A DNA stretch of 64,000 bases, from the NCBI RefSeq assembly GCF_028993575.1, contig NZ_CP118615.1, forward strand, positions 3,720,001 through 3,784,000. The letters run 5' to 3'. This document shows, one piece after another, positions 24,622-33,654 of the stretch (positions are counted from its first letter, which is position 1; the number at the start of each line of letters is the position of its first letter). Source of the stretch: Micromonospora cathayae. Lineage in GTDB: Bacteria; Actinomycetota; Actinomycetes; Mycobacteriales; Micromonosporaceae. The translations under genes and the position numbers were made by a program. The notes beneath the pieces were generated by a model. It was not told the origin of the DNA and ran no database searches. It worked only from the letters and a program-made list of their open reading frames with translations.

Positions 24622-26046
24622 TCAGTCCTCGGCGGACCGGGATCGGGGCCAGCGGCGACGGGTGCCGGTGTCCCGTTCCCGGGCCATCCGCCCGACCAGC
24701 CCGAACCGGTTGACCTGCCGGGGCGTGGCCTCCGGGTCGGCCAGCAGCATCACCACGCTCGCCCCGCCCAGCCGGGCCCGGTCGATGCTCACCGACCCGT
24801 TCGCCTGGAGGGCGACCCGGCGGGCGATGTCCAGGCCGAGCCCGGTGGAGCCCTGGTCGCTGGCCCCCCGGCGCAACGCCCGGTCCGGGTTGGCGATGCC
24901 CGGTCCGGCGTCGTCGATGCGGACCGCCACGTACCCGTCCCGGCGGGAGACCGCCACCTCGAACGCGGTGCCCTGCGGGGTGTAGCGGAACACGTTGCCG
25001 ATCACCGCGTCGAGCGCGGCGGCCAGTTCCGCCCGGGGCACCGGCGCGGGGATGCGCAGCTGGGCGCCGGTCACCCGGTGCGGCCGGTTCTGGTCCCCGG
25101 CGAGGGCCGCCCAGAACACCATCCGGTCCCGGACCACCTCGCTGACGTCGCACATCGCCGGCCCGGTGTCGTGGGCGACCGCCTTACGGGTGGTCTTGAT
25201 CAGGACGTCGACCTCGCCCTCCAGGGTGGCGATGGCCTGCCGGATCCGCCGGATGCTGCGCCGCCGGTCCAGCTCGTCCTCGCTGAACGAGCCGACGCTG
25301 GTGTCGTCGGAGTCCAACGACTCGGCGTCCAACCGCAGCACGGTCAGCGGGGTACGCAGCCGGTGCGACAGGTCGGCCACCAGTTCCCGCTCGTCGGTGC
25401 GGGAGACGACCAACCGGTCCGCCATCCGGTTGAAGGCGGCCCCGACCTCGGCCAGTTCACGCGGGCCGGTGGGCTCCACCCGTACCTCCAGGTCGCCGTC
25501 GCCGACCGCGAGCGCCGCCCGGACCAGCCCGCGCGCCGCGTCGGCGGCGCGGGCCGCGACCCGGTCCACCACGATCACCGCCGCCACCACCAGCGCCACG
25601 GCGACCCCGCAGAGCAGCAGCCAGGTCCGTGGGCCGCCGCCGGTCGTGGCGTCCGGCACGAAGACCTCCACCACCGCGACCTGGTCGCCGAGGACCACCG
25701 GATCCAGCCGGGCCAGCCCGCCGGGCACCTCGACCACCACCGACCGCCGGTCCGCGCCGGCGCGGGCCACGTCCGACTGCGCCGCCCGGCCGCCGGGATC
25801 ACCACCGAGCCCGTGTACGACCGGACGGGTCGCCGGATCACCGCCGGTCGCCTCCACCGCCCGGGCCACCACGGCCACGTCGGTGCTGACCGCGAGGGTG
25901 CCGGTGACCAGGGCGGCCCGCCGGGCCGCGTCGGCCAGCGCCTCGTCGCGGGCCCGGTCACCCAGGGTCGACCCGAGGGGCACCAGGAAGGCCGCCGCCA
26001 CCAGGGCGGTCATCCCGGCCACCAGCAGCGCCAGGCTGACCCTCAG
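24622..26046 (-). CDS. Sensor histidine kinase
   Basis: About 475 residues. It has an N-terminal membrane helix (SLALLVAGMTALVAAAFLVP), a roughly 110-residue extracytoplasmic sensor, a second membrane helix (WLLLCGVAVALVVAAVIVV), HAMP, an H-box ELVADLSHRLRTPL (phospho-His), N-box GNVFRYTP, and G-boxes DDAGPGIANPD and GSTGLGLDIARR. It pairs with the response regulator encoded immediately upstream. No ATG/GTG/TTG stands before the first membrane helix. The CTG at 26046, overlapping the regulator stop, or a GTG at 26022 inside the helix, are the candidates. The true start is unsettled. Confidence 0.85.
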   Translation of the reverse strand: MRVSLALLVAGMTALVAAAFLVPLGSTLGDRARDEALADAARRAALVTGTLAVSTDVAVVARAVEATGGDPATRPVVHGLGGDPGGRAAQSDVARAGADRRSVVVEVPGGLARLDPVVLGDQVAVVEVFVPDATTGGGPRTWLLLCGVAVALVVAAVIVVDRVAARAADAARGLVRAALAVGDGDLEVRVEPTGPRELAEVGAAFNRMADRLVVSRTDERELVADLSHRLRTPLTVLRLDAESLDSDDTSVGSFSEDELDRRRSIRRIRQAIATLEGEVDVLIKTTRKAVAHDTGPAMCDVSEVVRDRMVFWAALAGDQNRPHRVTGAQLRIPAPVPRAELAAALDAVIGNVFRYTPQGTAFEVAVSRRDGYVAVRIDDAGPGIANPDRALRRGASDQGSTGLGLDIARRVALQANGSVSIDRARLGGASVVMLLADPEATPRQVNRFGLVGRMARERDTGTRRRWPRSRSAED

Positions 26047-26732
26047 TCCGGTGCCACCAGCCGGAACCCGACCCCCCGCACGGTGCGCAGGTAGCGCGGC
26101 TTCGCCGCGGACTCGCCCATTTTGCGGCGTAGCCAGTACAGGTGAACGTCGATGGTCTGGTCCTCGCCGACCGACGGCTGACGCCATACTTCCTCCAGGA
26201 GTTCCCGGCGGGACACTACCCGGCCCGGACGCGCGGCCAGATAGGCCAGCAGGTCGAACTCCTTGCGGGTCAGCGCCAGCGGTTCGCCGTCCAGATGGGC
26301 GCTGCGCTCACCGACGTCGACCCGCAGGCCGCCCACGGTGTGTACCACCGGCTGCACGCTGCGGCTGGCCCGACCGGCCCGGCGCAGCACCGTGGTGATC
26401 CGGGCGTCGAGGTGCGCGCCGGTGAACGGCTTGACCATGTAGTCGTCCGCACCGGCCCGCAGCAGCTTGACCACCGACTGCTCGTCGTCCCGGGCGGTGG
26501 CGATGATGATCGGTACGTCGGTGATGCCGCGCAGCATGCGCAGCGCGTCCGAGCCGTCCAGGTCGGGCAGGCCCAGATCCAGCACGACCAGGTCGGGAGT
26601 CTCCGCGGCGACCCGCCGCAGCGCCTCCAGCGCCGTGCCGACCGCGTGCACGGCGTGCCCCCGATCGGTCAGGGAACGCAGCATCGCGCCGCGGACGACA
26701 TGGTCATCTTCGACCAGGAGGACGGTGGCCAC
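26043..26732 (-). CDS. OmpR/PhoB-family response regulator
   Basis: A 229-residue regulator. The receiver domain has VLLVEDDHVV (acidic pocket), phospho-acceptor Asp in VVLDLGLPDLDG, and the Lys in YMVKPF. It is joined to a winged-helix DNA-binding domain (ALTRKEFDLLAYLAARPGRV; DVHLYWLRRKMGE; LRTVRGVGFRL). It receives phosphate from the adjacent kinase. The GTG at 26732 lies 6 nt after a TACCGT -10-like element, suggesting a leaderless transcript. It is divergent from the ADP-ribosylglycohydrolase gene. Confidence 0.93.
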   Translation of the reverse strand: MATVLLVEDDHVVRGAMLRSLTDRGHAVHAVGTALEALRRVAAETPDLVVLDLGLPDLDGSDALRMLRGITDVPIIIATARDDEQSVVKLLRAGADDYMVKPFTGAHLDARITTVLRRAGRASRSVQPVVHTVGGLRVDVGERSAHLDGEPLALTRKEFDLLAYLAARPGRVVSRRELLEEVWRQPSVGEDQTIDVHLYWLRRKMGESAAKPRYLRTVRGVGFRLVAPD

Positions 26733-26738
26733 CCCCAG

Positions 26739-26758
26739 ACGGTACTTGCCCTGGCAAG
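26739..26758. promoter_or_regulatory. -10 element and palindrome between the regulator and the glycohydrolase gene
   Basis: On the minus strand TACCGT (26739-26744) lies 6 nt before the regulator's GTG. Directly upstream sits the palindrome CTTGCC-CT-GGCAAG (26745-26758), placed where a repressor or autoregulator of the leftward promoter would bind. The 73-bp gap serves both divergent genes. Confidence 0.45.
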
Positions 26759-26805
26759 CGGGTCGCGTTGCGGCGTACCCGCTGGCCGGGCAAGCTGGTC
26801 CAGCG

Positions 26806-27729
26806 ATGTCCTTCACCCTGTACGCCGACACCCGCCTCGCGCTCGCCCGGGACAGCCTCGCCGGCCTCTCGGTCGGTGACGCGCTCGGCTCCCAGTTCTT
26901 CGTACCCGGCAACACGCCGGCCGACCTGACCGCCGGCCGGCTGCCGTCCGCACCGTGGTCGTGGACCGATGACACCGAGATGGCCTGCTCGGTGGTGCGC
27001 GCGCTGACCGACACCGACGGCATCGACCGGGACGCGTTGGCGCTGGCCTTCGCCGAGCGCTGCGAACCGTACCGGGGGTACGGGCCGGGCGCGGTGACCG
27101 TCCTGCGGCTGATCCGCACCGGTACGCCGTGGCCGGTGGCCGCTGCCGCCGCCTTCGACGGGCAGGGCTCCTGCGGCAACGGCGCGGCGATGCGGGTCGC
27201 CCCGCTGGGCGCGTACTTCGCCGACTCGACCGCCCGGGCCGCCGCCGGGGCCCGGGCGTCCGCCGAGGTGACCCACGCCCACCCGGAGGGGATCGCCGGT
27301 GCCGTCGCGGTGGCGGTGGCCGCCGCGCTGGCCGCCCGGGGTCGCCTCGACGGCCAGCCGCCGGACGCCGCCCGGCTGCTGGCCGGGGTCGCCGGGGCCC
27401 TCGATCCGACCGGCGAGGTGCACCGGGGGGTACGCCGGGCGGCCGAACTGCGGCACCGGTCCCTCGCCGAGGCGGTCGACGCGCTCGGCAACGGCTCCCG
27501 GGTCACCGCGCAGGACACGGTGGCCTTCACCCTCTGGGTGGCCGCCCGGCACCTGGCCGACTATCCGGCGGCGATCCGGGCCTGCGTCGAGGCGGGCGGG
27601 GACGTGGACACCACGGCGGCGATCACCGGCGGCATCGTGGCCGCGTACGCCGGGGTCGCCACCCCGGGGGGCGTACCGGCCGACTGGCTGGCCGCCCGCG
27701 AGCCGCTGCCGACCTGGCTCGACCACTGA
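26806..27729 (+). CDS. ADP-ribosylglycohydrolase family protein
   Basis: A 307-residue ADP-ribosylglycohydrolase (DraG/ARH type) that removes ADP-ribose from proteins or hydrolyses related conjugates with a dimagnesium centre. Metal-binding motifs are visible: SVGDALGSQF, WTDDTEMA, the Gly-Asn loop GSCGNGAAMRVAPLG, and GGDVDTTAAITGGIVAAY. The ATG at 26806 fits the family start. It is divergent from the two-component regulator with only 73 bp between, which may allow shared control. It ends at a strong hairpin at 27745. Confidence 0.92.
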   Translation: MSFTLYADTRLALARDSLAGLSVGDALGSQFFVPGNTPADLTAGRLPSAPWSWTDDTEMACSVVRALTDTDGIDRDALALAFAERCEPYRGYGPGAVTVLRLIRTGTPWPVAAAAAFDGQGSCGNGAAMRVAPLGAYFADSTARAAAGARASAEVTHAHPEGIAGAVAVAVAAALAARGRLDGQPPDAARLLAGVAGALDPTGEVHRGVRRAAELRHRSLAEAVDALGNGSRVTAQDTVAFTLWVAARHLADYPAAIRACVEAGGDVDTTAAITGGIVAAYAGVATPGGVPADWLAAREPLPTWLDH

Positions 27730-27744
27730 CCGTCGCCGTTTCGG

Positions 27745-27784
27745 CGATCCTGTGGGTCCCGATGCACGGGACACCACAGGATCG
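27745..27784. terminator. Bidirectional hairpin between convergent genes
   Basis: An 11-bp outer stem (CGATCCTGTGG / CCACAGGATCG) plus a 5-bp inner stem (GTCCC/GGGAC), with one bulged A and a 7-nt loop, lies 15 bp after the glycohydrolase stop and 26 bp from the esterase stop. Confidence 0.75.
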
Positions 27785-27810
27785 GCGAACCCGCCGTTAT
27801 GCGGCCCGGC

Positions 27811-29214
27811 CTAGAACTGCGCGAAGAACCGCCACACCTCGCCCTTGGTCCAGGTGCGGGCGCCGCTGTCACCGCCGCCGTCCACCGGGCCGGGGGTGTG
27901 ACCGCCGTCGAACGCGCCCCACTGCACCGGGTAGCCGGCCCGGCAACCCGAGTAGACGGTGGTGATGTGGGTCCGGCTGCCCGAGGCCGGTTCGCGCGGG
28001 CTCTGCGGGGTGCAGCCGTTGTTGCTGACGAAGCGGTCCCGCAGCGACCGGCCGGTGGCGATGTTGTCCGCGATGCCGTGGATGCCGAAGTACCCGACCG
28101 GCTGGGTGCCGCCGCTGCATCCGCTGATCGCCCCGGGTGCGCCGTAGACCGTGACGGCCCGGAAGACGGTCGGCCGGGCGCAGGCGAGGGCGTAGCTCAT
28201 GGACCCGCCGTAACTGAAGCCGAGGGCGAAACGCTGCGCCGGGTTGACGCAGAGGTCGTTCTCGATCCGCCGGAGCATGTCGTCGACGAAGGTGACGTCC
28301 TCGCCACCGGAGTTGCCCCAGCCGGCGTTGAGGCCCTGCGGCGCGACCAGGATCGCGGTGTTGTTCGACTGCTCCTGCATCCCGTAGTACGACCAGGCGG
28401 CACCGTCGGTGCCACCCGAGGAGACGTCGTTGGCGGAGCCGCCCAGCCAGTGGAACGCGAACATCACCCGGTAGGGGGTGGCGTTGTTGTAGTTGGCCGG
28501 GATCCGCAGGTTGAAGCTGCGGCTCTTGCCGTTGCTCTGGATCGTGTGCGTGCCGTTGGACAGCGTCGGGGCCCTGCCGCAACCGGCGGTGCCGCTGCCC
28601 GGCGGCGGGGTGGTCGGGGGCGGGGTGGTCGGTGGGGTGCCACCGTCGACCCGGACCAGCTGCCACTGCTGGTTCGCGCCGTTGCCGTCGGAGTACTGCA
28701 CGACGTTCCCGCCGTCCGCGGTGGAGGAGCCCTGCACCTCCACCACCTTGTTGCTGTTCCGGTTGATCAGGCGGACGTGGCCGCCGTCGGAGTCGGCCAG
28801 CCGGAACTGCTGGTTGGTGCCGTTGTGGTCGGCCCACTGGATGATCGCGGCCCCGTCGCCGGTCGACGCGTTGTTGACGTCGAGGACCTTGCCGGAGTGC
28901 CGGGACCTGACCCGGTAGTAGCCGCCGCCGGAGTCCACGAACTGCCACTGCTGGTTGGCCCCGTCGTTGCGGGTCCACTGGCTGATCCGGCCGCCGTCGG
29001 CCGTCGACTGGCCGTACACGTCGAGGGCCTTGCCGCTGTTGCGGTTGAGCAGGACGTACCAGGCGTTGGTGTCCACCGTCGCCGCTGCGGCGGGTGCCGC
29101 GGCCACCGCGACGAGCGTGCCGGCCGTGACGAGCGCCGCCGTCGTGGCGGCCAGCCCCGCCCGCCAGCGACGTCGTGGTGGAGAGGCGGTGCGGGCGGTA
29201 CCGATGGCTTCCAT
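27811..29214 (-). CDS. Secreted RICIN-lectin / PHB-depolymerase-type esterase
   Basis: A 467-residue exported enzyme. The signal peptide ends in APAAAA near residue 45. A ricin-type beta-trefoil lectin (about 50-190) follows, with three QxW repeats (NQQWQFV, NQQFRLA, NQQWQLV) that would bind carbohydrate. A Pro/Thr linker (PPTTPPPTTPPP) leads to an alpha/beta-hydrolase of the polyhydroxybutyrate-depolymerase/feruloyl-esterase type: HWLGG oxyanion region, nucleophile in GFSYGGS, and His in DGGHTPG. The lectin-first order suits a plant- or fungal-polysaccharide esterase. A promoter lies at 29444-29473. Confidence 0.9.
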   Translation of the reverse strand: MEAIGTARTASPPRRRWRAGLAATTAALVTAGTLVAVAAAPAAAATVDTNAWYVLLNRNSGKALDVYGQSTADGGRISQWTRNDGANQQWQFVDSGGGYYRVRSRHSGKVLDVNNASTGDGAAIIQWADHNGTNQQFRLADSDGGHVRLINRNSNKVVEVQGSSTADGGNVVQYSDGNGANQQWQLVRVDGGTPPTTPPPTTPPPGSGTAGCGRAPTLSNGTHTIQSNGKSRSFNLRIPANYNNATPYRVMFAFHWLGGSANDVSSGGTDGAAWSYYGMQEQSNNTAILVAPQGLNAGWGNSGGEDVTFVDDMLRRIENDLCVNPAQRFALGFSYGGSMSYALACARPTVFRAVTVYGAPGAISGCSGGTQPVGYFGIHGIADNIATGRSLRDRFVSNNGCTPQSPREPASGSRTHITTVYSGCRAGYPVQWGAFDGGHTPGPVDGGGDSGARTWTKGEVWRFFAQF

Positions 29215-29443
29215 GATCCGCTCCTTCGATGGGCCGCGCGATCCGAGCGGGGCGCGCGTGGGCCCGGTGAGGTGTGCCGGCGGCCGGTGGTGGCGTCAGC
29301 ACGTGGTGGAGGTGCCTGTCAGCCGCAGCCCCGACGGGGGACACCCACGATCACCCCGCTGATCGCCCGGACAGATCGGGGTCGGCTCGTACGGACCGCG
29401 GCGGCGCGTCATCAGGCTCCCGGCAGCCTCACCCGCGAGCGAG

Positions 29444-29473
29444 AGATTAACGTCGGTAAACGTCATACGTCAA
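29444..29473 (-). promoter_or_regulatory. Promoter of the RICIN-esterase gene, with ACGTC repeats
   Basis: On the minus strand a -35 TTGACG (29468-29473) and -10 TAATCT (29444-29449) are 18 bp apart, about 230 bp before the start codon. Three ACGTC copies on the plus strand (29450, 29460, 29467) fill the spacer and could be a regulator site. Confidence 0.5.
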
Positions 29474-29499
29474 ATGACTCGGCTCGGTCGCCCCGACGC

Positions 29500-30390
29500 T
29501 CACCCGGTGGGGTCCGGCCTGTCCGCCGGCTCCGGCCGGTCCGGGCCGGCCGGAATCTCGGGCAGCAGCCGCCGCCAGCGACTACCCAGCCAGCCACCCA
29601 GCACGCCGAACCCCAGCCCGGCCAGCAGTCCGGCGGCGAGCAGGCCGCCGCCCGCCGTCGATTCCGTGCCGGCCCCGGCCTCCGTACCGCCCGTTCCGGT
29701 CACCGCCCCGCCCTCCGGGCCGGTCCCGGCACCCGCTGCCGGCGGGGCCTCGTCGCCGGCAGCCGGTACGCCCGCCGGCGGGGCCTGGCCGCCGGTCCCG
29801 TGGTTGCCGGTGCCGTGCCCGCCGGCCGGTCGGGTGGGGCCGTCGGAGCGGGCCGGCCGCAGGGTCAGCGTTGGCCCCGGACGGGACGACCCCGCACCGG
29901 TCGGGCCGCCCCAGCGCACCACCGTGCCGTCGCTGTAGGTCTGGAGCACCTCGAAGGAGATCCGGTCGGCGGTCGGCAGCGGCCCCATGGACAGTGCCAG
30001 CCGGGCCGGTCCGTCACTCCCCGTCGCCCGGGTCCAGGTGACCGCCGAGGTGACCGTACCGACGCTGCCGCCGTGCGGCCCGGGGACCGGCCGGTCCAGG
30101 GTGCGGTAGCTGATCCGGGGCGCCCAACCCGGCACCGACATCGGATGCACCTCGGCGATCGGCGTGTCCACCGGCAGCCGGATCTCGACCTGCCGGGTCG
30201 GTACGCCGGGCCGCTCCTCGGTCACCACGAACTCCAGCCTGACCGCGTCGCCCTGGCGGGCCTCGACGGGCACGGTCCGTACCTCGGCCGCGGCCACCCC
30301 GGGCAGCCAGAGCGCCCCGGCCAACCCTGCCGTCAGCAGACCGGACAACCAGCGCGGTCTTCCGGGTCGTGGGCTGGCACCGCGCGACAT
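29500..30390 (-). CDS. YcnI/DUF1775-family exported protein
   Basis: A 296-residue exported protein with a signal peptide ending GVAAAE near residue 35. A DUF1775/YcnI-like beta domain follows (VPVEARQGDAVRLEFVVTEE; QVEIRLPVDTPIAEVHPMSV). Then come a Gly/Thr/Pro-rich linker, a C-terminal membrane helix (LLAAGLLAGLGFGVLGGWLG) and a basic tail. YcnI domains bind copper in other bacteria, but no copC/ycnJ gene lies next to it. The ATG at 30390 has GAGGAGG upstream. It is divergent from thrS. Confidence 0.82.
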   Translation of the reverse strand: MSRGASPRPGRPRWLSGLLTAGLAGALWLPGVAAAEVRTVPVEARQGDAVRLEFVVTEERPGVPTRQVEIRLPVDTPIAEVHPMSVPGWAPRISYRTLDRPVPGPHGGSVGTVTSAVTWTRATGSDGPARLALSMGPLPTADRISFEVLQTYSDGTVVRWGGPTGAGSSRPGPTLTLRPARSDGPTRPAGGHGTGNHGTGGQAPPAGVPAAGDEAPPAAGAGTGPEGGAVTGTGGTEAGAGTESTAGGGLLAAGLLAGLGFGVLGGWLGSRWRRLLPEIPAGPDRPEPADRPDPTG

Positions 30391-30623
30391 CCACGTCCTC
30401 CTCCGGTCCGTGGGCCGGCCCGGTCCGCCGCCCCCTGTACGCAGTAGTTCGGGTGCGGGCGGCGAAAGGTTCAACGGCGAGGGCCGCCGACTGGGGATGA
30501 TCGAAAGGTGCCGGGCACGGCGGCCGCGCATCCCTTTCCCGGTGGCGGTGGGGGAGGGGATGGCCGATAGCATCGGCGAGGGCCGTACCTCGGCCGTTAC
30601 CGTGAGCTTCTGGAGGATTCATC

Positions 30624-32633
30624 GTGTCCGCACCCCGTACCCCCGCAGTGGCCGACCCCGTCGTCGTCGCCGCCGGGACGACGGCGGCCGACGCGGTGGC
30701 CGCAGCCGGCTTGCCCGCGTCCGGGCCGAAGGCGATCGTGGTGGTCCGCGACCCGCAGGGGAACCTGCGTGACCTGGACTGGTCCCCGGCCGAGGAGACC
30801 GTGGTCGAGCCGGTCAGCCTGGACTCGCCGGACGGGCTGAACGTGCTGCGGCACTCGACCGCGCACGTGCTCGCCCAGGCGGTGCAGGACGTCTTCCCGG
30901 ACGCGAAGCTCGGCATCGGCCCGCCCATCGAGAACGGGTTCTACTACGACTTCGACGTCGACAAGCCGTTCCAGCCCGACGACCTGGCGAAGCTCGAGAA
31001 GCGGATGCAGGAGATCGTCAAGTCGGGGCAGCGGTTCCGGCGGCGGCGCTTCGGCAGCCTGGACGAGGCCAAGGCCGAGCTGACCGACGAGCCGTACAAG
31101 CTGGAGTTGATCGACGTCAAGGGTGAGGGGCTGGACTCCTCCGAGGTGATGGAGGTCGGCGGCGGAGAGCTGACCATCTACGACAACCTCGCCGCGAACG
31201 AGGACAAGGTCTGCTGGTCGGACCTGTGCCGGGGCCCGCACCTGCCGAACACCCGGCTGATCGGCGCGTTCAAGCTGATGCGCTCGGCCGCCGCGTACTG
31301 GCGGGGCAGCGAGAAGAACCCGCAGCTCCAGCGGGTCTACGGCACCGCCTGGCCGACCCGCGACGAGCTGAAGGCGTACCTGAAGCTGTTGGAGGAGGCG
31401 GCCCGCCGCGACCACCGCAAGCTCGGCGCGGACCTCGACCTGTTCAGCTTCCCCGACGAGATCGGCTCCGGCCTGCCCGTCTTCCACCCCAAGGGCGGTG
31501 TGATCAAGCGGGAGATGGAGGACTACGTCCGGGCCCGCCACATCGAGGAGGGCTTCCAGTACGTCGGGACCCCGCACATCTCGAAGGAGGGTCTGTTCCA
31601 CACCTCCGGTCACCTGCCGTACTACGCCGACGGGATGTTCCCGCCCATCGAGTTCGAGGGCGCGGACTACTACCTCAAGGCGATGAACTGCCCGATGCAC
31701 AACCTGATCTACCGTTCGCGCGGGCGGTCCTACCGTGAGCTGCCGATGCGGCTGTTCGAGTTCGGCTCGGTGTACCGGTACGAGAAGTCCGGTGTGATCC
31801 ACGGGCTGACCCGGGTACGCGGCTTCACCCAGGACGACTCGCACTCGTACTGCACGAAGGAGCAGGCGCCGGCCGAGGTCAAGCACCTGCTGGGCTTCGT
31901 GCTCGGCCTGCTGAAGGACTTCGGCATCGACGACTTCTACCTGGAGCTGTCGACCCGTGACGAGTCCAAGCCGGAGAAGTTCGTCGGCACCGAGGAGGAC
32001 TGGGCCACGGCGACCGCGGTGTTGGAGCAGTGTGCCCGGGAGACCGGGCTGGACCTGGTGCCCGACCCGGGTGGCGCGGCCTTCTACGGCCCGAAGATCT
32101 CCGTGCAGGCCAAGGACGCGATCGGTCGTACCTGGCAGATGTCGACCATCCAGTACGACTTCAACCAGCCCAAGGGCTTCGGGCTGGAGTACCAGGCGGC
32201 CGACGGCACCCGGCAGCAGCCGGTCATGATCCACTGCGCCAAGTTCGGGTCGATCGAGCGCTTCGTCGGTGTGCTCACCGAGCACTACGCGGGCGCGTTC
32301 CCGGCCTGGCTGTCGCCGGTGCAGGTGGTCGGCATCCCGATCCGCGAGGACCACACCGACTACCTGCGCTCCTTCGTCGACACGCTGCGCGCCGAGGGGA
32401 TCCGGGCCCAGGTGGACGCGGGTGACGACCGGATGCAGAAGAAGATCCGTACCGCCCAGCAGCAGAAGATCCCGTTCATGGTGATCGCCGGGGACGACGA
32501 CGTGGCCGCCGGCACGGTCTCGTTCCGGTACCGGGACGGCTCGCAGCGCAACGGGGTGCCGCTGGCCGAGGCGGTCGCCCACGTCACCGGGGTGGTGCGG
32601 TCCCGGACCAACGCCGGCCCGTCGGCCGCCTGA
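30624..32633 (+). CDS. thrS: Threonine-tRNA ligase
   Basis: A 669-residue class II aminoacyl-tRNA synthetase. A short N-terminal TGS-like domain is followed by the editing domain with [10 protein letters not shown] and CRGPHLPNT. The catalytic core has motif 2 ([20 protein letters not shown]), the zinc ligands including AMNCPMHN, and the C-terminal anticodon domain ([17 protein letters not shown]). It charges tRNA-Thr. The GTG at 30624 has TGGAGGA upstream. It heads the conserved thrS-HIT-pgsA-pimA neighbourhood of actinomycetes. Confidence 0.97.
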   Translation: MSAPRTPAVADPVVVAAGTTAADAVAAAGLPASGPKAIVVVRDPQGNLRDLDWSPAEETVVEPVSLDSPDGLNVLRHSTAHVLAQAVQDVFPDAKLGIGPPIENGFYYDFDVDKPFQPDDLAKLEKRMQEIVKSGQRFRRRRFGSLDEAKAELTDEPYKLELIDVKGEGLDSSEVMEVGGGELTIYDNLAANEDKVCWSDLCRGPHLPNTRLIGAFKLMRSAAAYWRGSEKNPQLQRVYGTAWPTRDELKAYLKLLEEAARRDHRKLGADLDLFSFPDEIGSGLPVFHPKGGVIKREMEDYVRARHIEEGFQYVGTPHISKEGLFHTSGHLPYYADGMFPPIEFEGADYYLKAMNCPMHNLIYRSRGRSYRELPMRLFEFGSVYRYEKSGVIHGLTRVRGFTQDDSHSYCTKEQAPAEVKHLLGFVLGLLKDFGIDDFYLELSTRDESKPEKFVGTEEDWATATAVLEQCARETGLDLVPDPGGAAFYGPKISVQAKDAIGRTWQMSTIQYDFNQPKGFGLEYQAADGTRQQPVMIHCAKFGSIERFVGVLTEHYAGAFPAWLSPVQVVGIPIREDHTDYLRSFVDTLRAEGIRAQVDAGDDRMQKKIRTAQQQKIPFMVIAGDDDVAAGTVSFRYRDGSQRNGVPLAEAVAHVTGVVRSRTNAGPSAA

Positions 32634-32647
32634 CCGTACGCCGGAAC

Positions 32648-32672
32648 GGGCCCCCGCCACCGGCGGGGGCCC
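32648..32672 (+). terminator. Terminator of thrS
   Basis: A perfect 11-bp stem (GGGCCCCCGCC / GGCGGGGGCCC) with a 3-nt loop lies 14 bp beyond the thrS stop, between convergent genes. It can also stop transcription of the M15 peptidase gene from the other side. Confidence 0.75.
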
Positions 32673-32687
32673 GGTTCACGGTACGGC

Positions 32688-33440
32688 TCAGATCCCGCAG
32701 CTCGGGGCGGACCAGGAGCGGCTGGGCGAGTTGCCCAGGTGGGTGTGGTCGTTGTGGCCCGGGTAGCCGGGGCCGAGGATGTTGGTGAACCCGTGGTTGC
32801 GGGCGGTCTGGGCCATCGCGCAGAGCGAGTGCGACCCGACCAGGTCGACGCCGTCGCCGTAGAGGTGCCGGCTGTTGGACGCCCCGCCGACCGCGCTGTT
32901 GCAGGAGTAGCTGCGGAAGCCGCTGCTGATGCTGATCGGCGCGCTGCCCATCGCGCGGCGCAGGGCCTGGAGCTTCCACATCGAGACCAGCGCGTTGAAC
33001 CGCGCGCTGCTGGCCGAGACCGCACCGCCGGACCAGTCGCTGTTGCACCGGTTCCACTCGGCGTAGCTGAAGTTGACCGGGGTGCAGTCGTCGTCCTGGA
33101 GGGCGTACAGCTGGTTGAAGGTCTGCGGGCCGGCGACGCCGTCGGCGGAGAGCCCGTACGCCTGCTGGAAGCGGATCAGCGCGGACCGGGTGGCCGGCCC
33201 GAACGCCCCGTCGATGGCGATGGTCGCGCCGTAGCCGGGGTAGCCGGAGATCCGGATCTGGAGCTGGCGGACGTCCTCGCCGGTCATTCCGGAGGAGAGG
33301 TTGCGACCCCAGTTGTAGCAGCCGTCGGCCTGGGCGGCGGTGCTGGTGGCGGTCACCCCGACCAGGCTGGCGACGGCGGCCATCGCCAGGGCGGTGGCGG
33401 CCCGACCGAGGCGTCGGAGGACGGAGGTACGTCGGTTCAC
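32688..33440 (-). CDS. Secreted peptidoglycan-binding M15A D-Ala-D-Ala carboxypeptidase
   Basis: A 250-residue exported cell-wall enzyme. The signal peptide ends STAAQA. A peptidoglycan-binding type 1 domain follows (GMTGEDVRQLQIRISGYPGYG; IDGAFGPATRSALIRFQQAYG). The peptidase M15A domain has zinc ligands in SRHLYGDGVDLVG and NDHTHLG. The architecture matches the zinc DD-carboxypeptidase of Streptomyces albus G. The GTG at 33440 has GGGAG 7 nt upstream. It is inserted, in opposite orientation, between thrS and the HIT gene of the conserved block. Confidence 0.92.
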   Translation of the reverse strand: MNRRTSVLRRLGRAATALAMAAVASLVGVTATSTAAQADGCYNWGRNLSSGMTGEDVRQLQIRISGYPGYGATIAIDGAFGPATRSALIRFQQAYGLSADGVAGPQTFNQLYALQDDDCTPVNFSYAEWNRCNSDWSGGAVSASSARFNALVSMWKLQALRRAMGSAPISISSGFRSYSCNSAVGGASNSRHLYGDGVDLVGSHSLCAMAQTARNHGFTNILGPGYPGHNDHTHLGNSPSRSWSAPSCGI

Positions 33441-33640
33441 AGTCAGCTCCCATCGACGATCATCACCATGCTCGATGGGTGGAAGTTTCATTCATAACTG
33501 TAGATGCGTCAATATCCTTCACGCTTTCTTGACCTTTCGTCCGGTGTTCCCGTCGTCACCCCTGGTGATCCGGGGTCCTGGAGCGCTGGTCGCGGGTCCG
33601 CCCGGCCGTCACGTGCTGGGTCGAGAACCGCTCGAGACCG

Positions 33641-33654
33641 TAGGATCGGTGGCG
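33641..33654 (+). promoter_or_regulatory. -10 element of a probable leaderless HIT transcript
   Basis: TAGGAT (33641-33646) is 7 nt before the GTG at 33654, and no ribosome site is seen between. If transcription starts near 33653, the mRNA is leaderless. Confidence 0.5.

Noticed and set aside
30391..30623. Possible T-box riboswitch before thrS
   Set aside because: No T-box consensus or specifier/antiterminator pattern is visible; only a 5-bp stem with ACC triplets that can be chance.
33441..33653. Possible c-di-AMP (ydaO) riboswitch before the M15 peptidase gene
   Set aside because: The leader is short and lacks the conserved pseudoknot sequences; only promoter-like AT-rich patches are seen.
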